22,256 bases of DNA from an uncultured Synechococcus sp. (GTDB lineage Bacteria; Cyanobacteriota; Cyanobacteriia; PCC-6307; Cyanobiaceae): assembly GCA_913040905.1 (NCBI GenBank), contig CAJWIC010000004.1:1-22256 (forward strand). The letters run 5' to 3'. The translations under genes and the position numbers were made by a program. A model generated the notes under the pieces. The model saw only the letters and a program-made list of their open reading frames with translations. It had not been told where the DNA came from and ran no database searches. This document shows positions 18,894 through 22,256 of this stretch, one piece after another. The stretch's first letter is position 1; each line of letters opens with the position of its first letter.

Positions 18894-18910
18894 GATCTGA
18901 TTTGCAGATC
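18894..18910. promoter_or_regulatory. Inverted repeat upstream of the Nif11 peptide gene
   Basis: GATCTG-ATTTG-CAGATC is a perfect 6-bp inverted repeat with a 5-base spacer, 48 bases before the Nif11 start. A second dyad, GATTT...AAATC, overlaps it. It lies between two divergent genes, as an operator would. Confidence 0.35.
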
Positions 18911-18958
18911 GAAATCACTCTGCCGAGCGAATATGTTGATCCCCCGCGGAACTGCGTT

Positions 18959-19186
18959 ATGGCGTCGAAACCGGTGCACGAGTTTCTGCGGCACCTGGGC
19001 CGGGACCCACTACTTCAGCTGAAGGTTCAGGCGGCGATCACGGCCGATGAGGTGGCGATGCTGGCCCAGGAGCTTGGTTACGCCGTAACGGGCAGTGATC
19101 TGTTGCTGCTGGATGGCCAGCATGAAGCGGGGGTCCGCGTTACGAGGGTTGATCATCCGGGGGAATATCCCGGCCGATATCACTGA
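18959..19186 (+). CDS. Nif11-domain peptide without cysteines
   Basis: The 75-aa product carries a Nif11-like domain at about residues 6-52: VHEFLRHLGRDPLLQLKVQA, then ITADEVAMLAQELGYAVTG and SDLLLL. Nif11 domains serve as leader regions of some ribosomal peptide natural products, such as prochlorosins, and also occur in plain small proteins. Here there is no double-glycine cleavage site and no Cys in the tail (DGQHEAGVRVTRVDHPGEYP then GRYH), so a lanthipeptide product is unlikely. I start at the ATG at 18959; the frame is open to 18902. No modifying enzyme or transporter lies nearby. Confidence 0.82.
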   Translation: MASKPVHEFLRHLGRDPLLQLKVQAAITADEVAMLAQELGYAVTGSDLLLLDGQHEAGVRVTRVDHPGEYPGRYH

Positions 19187-19280
19187 AGCGGGAGGGTGAA
19201 GGGGCTTCCTCCAGGAGATCCACAGTGCTGCGGGTGAGGATGAGCCTTGGGGTCAGGATGGAGGTCGTGGTGATGGACCG

Positions 19281-19946
19281 ATGGCGACCTATCTGGTGAC
19301 AGGGGCCAACCGCGGCATTGGTCTGGCCTACTGCCAGCAGCTCCGGGCCCGTGGAGATGCGGTCATTGCTGTCTGCCGACAGGTGAGTCCTGCGCTGGAG
19401 TCGTTGGGGATTCGAGTCGAAGCCGGTATCGAACTGAGCGAGCAGTCATCGATCGCCGATCTGGTGCGGCGTCTTGAAGGTTGCTCCCTCGACGGGGTGA
19501 TTCTCAACGCCGGCATCCTCCACTCCATGGGACTGGAGGATCTCGACGCGGAGGCCATTCGTCGTCAGTTCGAGGTCAATGCCTTGGCACCGTTGCTGTT
19601 GGCACGCGCTCTGGTGCCGCAGATGCCTCGAGGCAGCAAGCTGGCTCTGATGACCAGTCGCATGGGGTCGATCGACGACAACACATCCGGGGGCTCCTAC
19701 GGCTACCGAATGTCGAAGGTGGCTTTGAACATCGCCGGCAAGTCGTTGGCGATCGATCTGAAGCCCCGGGGAATCGCTGTGGCGATCCTGCACCCCGGAC
19801 TGGTGCGGACCGGCATGATCCGCTTCAACCCCAATGGCATTGATCCGGCGGATGCTGTTCAGGGCCTTCTGGTTCGAATCGATGCGTTGACCCTGGAGAC
19901 CAGTGGCAGCTTCTGGCATGCCAACGGGCAGCTGTTGCCATGGTGA
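19281..19946 (+). CDS. Short-chain dehydrogenase/reductase (SDR), CsgA-like
   Basis: This 221-aa cytoplasmic NAD(P)-dependent oxidoreductase has the complete SDR set. The nucleotide-binding motif TGANRGIG is at 7-14, NAG at 76-78 and the active site YRMSK has Tyr142 and Lys146. A Ser-rich strand (LMTSRMGS) precedes the active site. HPGLVRTGM follows the active site, as in the family. The compact size and SRMGS...YRMSKAALN-like spacing match the C-factor/CsgA-like group. The substrate is unknown. The J-domain gene follows after 18 bases, so they are probably co-transcribed. The 94 bases upstream, GGT/GGA-rich, hold no gene I can support. Confidence 0.92.
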   Translation: MATYLVTGANRGIGLAYCQQLRARGDAVIAVCRQVSPALESLGIRVEAGIELSEQSSIADLVRRLEGCSLDGVILNAGILHSMGLEDLDAEAIRRQFEVNALAPLLLARALVPQMPRGSKLALMTSRMGSIDDNTSGGSYGYRMSKVALNIAGKSLAIDLKPRGIAVAILHPGLVRTGMIRFNPNGIDPADAVQGLLVRIDALTLETSGSFWHANGQLLPW

Positions 19947-19964
19947 GCCGATACGAGGGGGGCT

Positions 19965-20672
19965 ATGGGTTTTGATCCCCGTCAATGGTCTGGTCATCCG
20001 CCCCATGATTCCTCGTCGTCCAGTCGTGATCAGCGCGTGACCAGCAATGTTGAGGCGTTGCTGGCTGAGAACGATGCGCTGCGGCGAGAGCTGCAGCGGA
20101 CGCGACGGGAGCTGGAGCGGTTGCGGCGGCAGCAGCGCCCTCGACCTGAACCGACGCTGAACCTGATTCGCAAGGTGCAGGTTCAGCGCTGGGGGGAGGC
20201 ACTGGCCCAGCAGCCCGGCTGGAGTGAGCTTCATCAGGTTGGCCTGGAGGCCTTGATCAAGCAGCTCAATCGGCAGGCCTTCCCTGCGAATCTCAACCTG
20301 CGGCAACGGCTGGATCGGTTGGTGGCGGGTCTCGGGACAGAGCTGCTGGCGGCAGTCGCGGAGCCGGCGACATTGCCGGACCATGCTGTTCTGGCGGCCT
20401 TTGCCCTCTACGGAGTCAGAGCCAGTGAATGGCTGGACGAGGATCCGCGCCGCGTGGTGGAGGACTTACGCCAGCGCCTTCAAAGCTCCCGTCGCCCCGT
20501 TGGTGATCCCCGCGCTGATGCCCTTGCTGTGCTTGGTCTGGATCCAGGGGCATCGGCCGTGGCGATCAAGCGAGCCCATCGCCGATTGGTGAAACAGCAC
20601 CATCCGGACATGGGTGGATCAGCCGAGGCGTTTCGTCGGGTGAATGAGGCCTACCAGCAGTTGATGGGCTGA
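19965..20672 (+). CDS. J-domain protein (DnaJ-like, C-terminal J domain)
   Basis: This 235-aa protein should be an Hsp70 co-chaperone. A low-complexity start (HDSSSSSRDQ) is followed by a coiled coil at about residues 28-58 (LLAENDALRRELQRTRRELE). A helical middle of unknown type follows (to about 180), then a short J domain at the C-terminus: DALAVLGLDPGASAVAIKRA, RRLVKQHHPDMGG with HPD at 213-215, and AFRRVNEAYQQLMG. The J domain at the end, rather than the start, makes it a type III protein. The HPD loop is intact, so it should stimulate a DnaK. Partner substrate unknown. Confidence 0.88.
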   Translation: MGFDPRQWSGHPPHDSSSSSRDQRVTSNVEALLAENDALRRELQRTRRELERLRRQQRPRPEPTLNLIRKVQVQRWGEALAQQPGWSELHQVGLEALIKQLNRQAFPANLNLRQRLDRLVAGLGTELLAAVAEPATLPDHAVLAAFALYGVRASEWLDEDPRRVVEDLRQRLQSSRRPVGDPRADALAVLGLDPGASAVAIKRAHRRLVKQHHPDMGGSAEAFRRVNEAYQQLMG

Positions 20673-20710
20673 TGCATGAACAATGATGGGATAGCGATGG
20701 CAACGGGCTG

Positions 20711-20821
20711 ATGCCGGTGGAATTTGGAGTGGTGTTCATCGGTGCGGGCATCGCCGTCGCCATCTGCCTGGCCGTGGCGGTGCTGTTCGAACGCTGGAAG
20801 CAGAAGCAACCGGAGCCCTGA
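20711..20821 (+). CDS. 36-aa membrane peptide
   Basis: The product reads MPVEFGVVFIGAGIAVAICL, then AVAVLFERWKQKQPEP. One helix at about residues 6-26 is followed by a basic tail, the usual N-out, C-in small membrane protein. It lies 38 bases after the J-domain gene on the same strand. GGGCTG stands just before the ATG as a possible ribosome site. The 89 bases after it contain the inverted repeat CCGCA-TAAT-TGCGG (20843-20856). No family recognised. Confidence 0.62.
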   Translation: MPVEFGVVFIGAGIAVAICLAVAVLFERWKQKQPEP

Positions 20822-20910
20822 GCGCCTCGGCGCCTGTTGACTCCGCATAATTGCGGGAACCCGGTGCTCCCCCCTTGGACAGATCAGATCGCTCTGATGC
20901 CAGACGGCGG

Positions 20911-21042
20911 ATGATGATCTCCTCCCTGCAGAGACGGTTCAGCGAGGCGCACCAGCGCGGTGATGCCAAAGCGAAACAGGCGCTGTTTCGCGAGGCCATT
21001 TATCTCGGCATCCAACCGCAACTGTTTACCGACGAGCACTGA
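20911..21042 (+). CDS. Small helical protein, 43 aa
   Basis: The product reads MMISSLQRRFSEAHQRGDAK, then AKQALFREAIYLGIQPQLFT and DEH. It is a basic amphipathic helix pair ending in the neat QPQLFTDEH tail, a pattern I associate with unnamed cyanobacterial small proteins. The longer open frame from 20851 adds a poor N-terminus. Its stop is 4 bases before the preferred GTG of the TIM-barrel gene, implying one transcript. Function unknown. Confidence 0.68.
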   Translation: MMISSLQRRFSEAHQRGDAKAKQALFREAIYLGIQPQLFTDEH

Positions 21043-21046
21043 AGTC

Positions 21047-21901
21047 GTGCTGGTGTTTAAAACACTCTGGGGCTGGAATGGATCCCTCGGTTCCGCCGCC
21101 GAGCAGGCCTTCGTCCAGGGATTTGATGGTCTGGAATGCAATGTGGCTCACCCCTGCTTGCGGGGGGTTGCTGCAGCCGACGTTCAGCAGTTGCTCGAAC
21201 AGCGTGGGCAGCCGCTGATTCTGGAAATCACCACCGGTGGCGACTACACCCCTGATCTGGCTGACTCTCCCAAACGGCATCTCGAACAACTCGAGGGGTT
21301 GCTGGGTCGTGCGCTGGCGATGAAGCCGCTCAAGATCAACCTGATCATCGGCAGTGACAGTTGGCCTGAGGCCGCACAGCACTGTTTCTTCGAGGCCGTT
21401 CTCGATCACATCGACGCGGTGCCCTGCGCGGTGATGCTGGAGACCCATCGCAGCCGGAGCCTGGCCAACCCCTGGGCAATGCCGTTGTGGCTGGAGCGCC
21501 ATCCAAGGATGAGGCTCACGGCTGACCTGAGCCACTGGTGTTGTGTTGCCGAGCGGTTGATGACGCCTGAGCTCTCACCGGTGCAGGCCATGGCTGGACG
21601 GGTCGACCACATCCATGCACGGGTCGGTCATGCCCAGGGCCCGTCCGTCAGCCATCCCTTCGCGCCGGAGTGGACCGAAGCCTTGGAAGCGCACCGCTCC
21701 TGTTGGCAGTTTTTTCTTGATCAGAGGATGTGGTCTGATCAGCCGATCACGATCACGCCGGAGTTCGGCCCTGATGGCTACATGCCGCTGCAACCTTTCG
21801 CGGCTGAACCCGTGGCTGATGTGGACTCGATCAACGCGGACATGGTGGATTGGCTGCGCTCCACATTGATCATTCCGTCCGATCCCAACCGTTCTCGGTA
21901 G
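21047..21901 (+). CDS. Sugar-phosphate isomerase/epimerase-like TIM barrel
   Basis: From the GTG at 21047 this is a 284-aa protein of the xylose-isomerase-like (AP endonuclease 2) TIM-barrel superfamily. Successive strands are visible: FKTLWGWNGS, DGLECNVAHP, LILEITTGGDY, KINLIIGSDSW, AVMLETHRSR, RLTADLSHWC, DHIHARVGHAQGP and ITITPEFGPDGY. The metal-binding residues expected in the family are Glu (LETH), Asp/His (ADLSHW), His (HIHARVGH) and Glu (TPEFGP), all present. The sugar is unknown. A GTG two codons later is an alternative start. Its end overlaps the opposing oxygenase gene by 124 bases. Confidence 0.88.
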   Translation: MLVFKTLWGWNGSLGSAAEQAFVQGFDGLECNVAHPCLRGVAAADVQQLLEQRGQPLILEITTGGDYTPDLADSPKRHLEQLEGLLGRALAMKPLKINLIIGSDSWPEAAQHCFFEAVLDHIDAVPCAVMLETHRSRSLANPWAMPLWLERHPRMRLTADLSHWCCVAERLMTPELSPVQAMAGRVDHIHARVGHAQGPSVSHPFAPEWTEALEAHRSCWQFFLDQRMWSDQPITITPEFGPDGYMPLQPFAAEPVADVDSINADMVDWLRSTLIIPSDPNRSR

Positions 21902-22256
21902 AGACCCTGCCAGTGGAGAATCCTTCGTTCCAGCCGATGGGGTGGTCCTGGTTTGAAGTCGTCTTCGTATCCCCGCTGAGCTGATTCAACCAACGCCTTG
22001 TCTTCCTCCAGAAAGGTGAGCAGTTGCCTCAGCCAGGCGTCGGCTGTGGCTGAATCCATGGCGTCGCTGCTTGCGAACAAGTGCAATTGCATCGTGCAGC
22101 GGTCGGGTCGATCGGGCATGAATTCCAGCCATGCCAACCGCCCGTCCGGCCAGACCAGAAGATGGCTCCATGGCGGCAGCCCGAAGGTGAGGAATCGACC
22201 CCCGTCCGGGTGGGGTGTCTCCAGAAGGTTGTTGTGTTGGCTGAAGCGATGGCGGT
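21778..22256 (-). CDS. Rieske-type ring-hydroxylating oxygenase, C-terminal part
   Basis: The leftward frame enters from beyond the window and gives the last 158 or so residues of an oxygenase alpha subunit. Recognisable parts are RFSQHNNLLETPHPDGGRF, LPPWSHLLVWPDGRLAWLEF and MPDRPDRCTMQLHLFASSD. The family's closing block follows: EEDKALVESAQRGYEDDF, then KPGPPHRLERRILHWQGLYR. That block matches the non-heme iron catalytic domain of Rieske oxygenases. The [2Fe-2S] domain and most iron ligands would lie outside the window. Cyanobacterial members include pigment and phenyl-ring oxygenases; which type this is cannot be told. The last 35 residues look unusual and overlap the TIM-barrel gene. Confidence 0.8.
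   Translation of the reverse strand, partial: RHRFSQHNNLLETPHPDGGRFLTFGLPPWSHLLVWPDGRLAWLEFMPDRPDRCTMQLHLFASSDAMDSATADAWLRQLLTFLEEDKALVESAQRGYEDDFKPGPPHRLERRILHWQGLYRERLGSDGMINVERSQSTMSALIESTSATGSAAKGCSGM

Noticed and set aside
18959..19186. Lanthipeptide (prochlorosin) precursor
   Set aside because: The Nif11 domain is present, but the tail has no cysteine and no double-glycine site, and no LanM or transporter gene is in the window.
19446..20384. 312-codon open frame on the minus strand
   Set aside because: It lies opposite the SDR and J-domain genes, whose motifs are complete; the product is Gln/Arg/Pro-rich low complexity.
1..22256. CRISPR array, tRNA or rRNA genes, insertion sequence or prophage
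   Set aside because: No regularly spaced repeats, cloverleaf with acceptor stem, transposase or integrase reading frame, or phage structural genes were seen on either strand.

Overview
The window looks like chromosomal DNA of a marine picocyanobacterium, most likely a Synechococcus/Cyanobium-type strain. The markers are a high-light-inducible protein (Hli), a CP12 with only the C-terminal cysteine pair, a short arginine-rich ribosomal protein S21, a cysteine-free Nif11-domain peptide, a GH57 enzyme, fairly high GC, and extreme compaction with overlapping convergent gene ends and many small membrane proteins. I see no rRNA, tRNA, CRISPR array, insertion sequence or prophage block.

Layout. Bases 1-1620 hold a leftward cluster: a 41-aa membrane peptide, a DUF481 outer-membrane barrel, an NTF2/SnoaL-like protein and the start of an unidentified gene. 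Bases 1700-4990 hold conserved unknowns, a DUF1993 protein, a TauE/SafE permease, an AllA-type ureidoglycolate hydrolase homologue and a 52-aa membrane peptide. Bases 5100-7400 run rightward: CP12, a DUF3303-like protein, DoxX, an alpha/beta hydrolase, Hli, and a candidate structured small RNA ending in a strong terminator. Bases 7390-10540 hold small membrane and unknown proteins plus rpsU. Bases 10700-12250 hold a tandem pair of tiny membrane proteins, a zinc-motif protein of a type common in phages, a cupin and its partner. Bases 12250-16140 hold a DUF2130 coiled-coil protein, a DUF1499 protein and a dense series of proteins under 62 aa. Bases 16135-18240 hold a GH57 glycosidase coupled to a 57-aa protein, then a double-zinc-ribbon protein. 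Bases 18370-22256 hold small unknowns, the Nif11 peptide, an SDR oxidoreductase, a J-domain protein, a sugar-phosphate isomerase/epimerase-like TIM barrel and the C-terminal part of a Rieske-type ring-hydroxylating oxygenase.

How it fits together. Light and carbon regulation is the clearest theme: Hli with an HLR1-like (RpaB-type) element at its promoter, and CP12, which controls the Calvin cycle. Most other genes are core or flexible-genome singletons of unknown role. About fifteen proteins under 62 aa were found by translating between the larger genes; several are translationally coupled through TGATG or ATGA overlaps.

The most interesting signals are (1) a candidate Yfr2/Cyano-1-like RNA downstream of hli, with a 10-nt complement to the Yfr1 core motif; (2) two tandem pairs of 32- and 40-aa membrane peptides that share a 17-bp upstream motif; and (3) tightly coupled small proteins next to the DUF481 and GH57 genes. 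I did not find a convincing new multi-gene defence or biosynthetic system.
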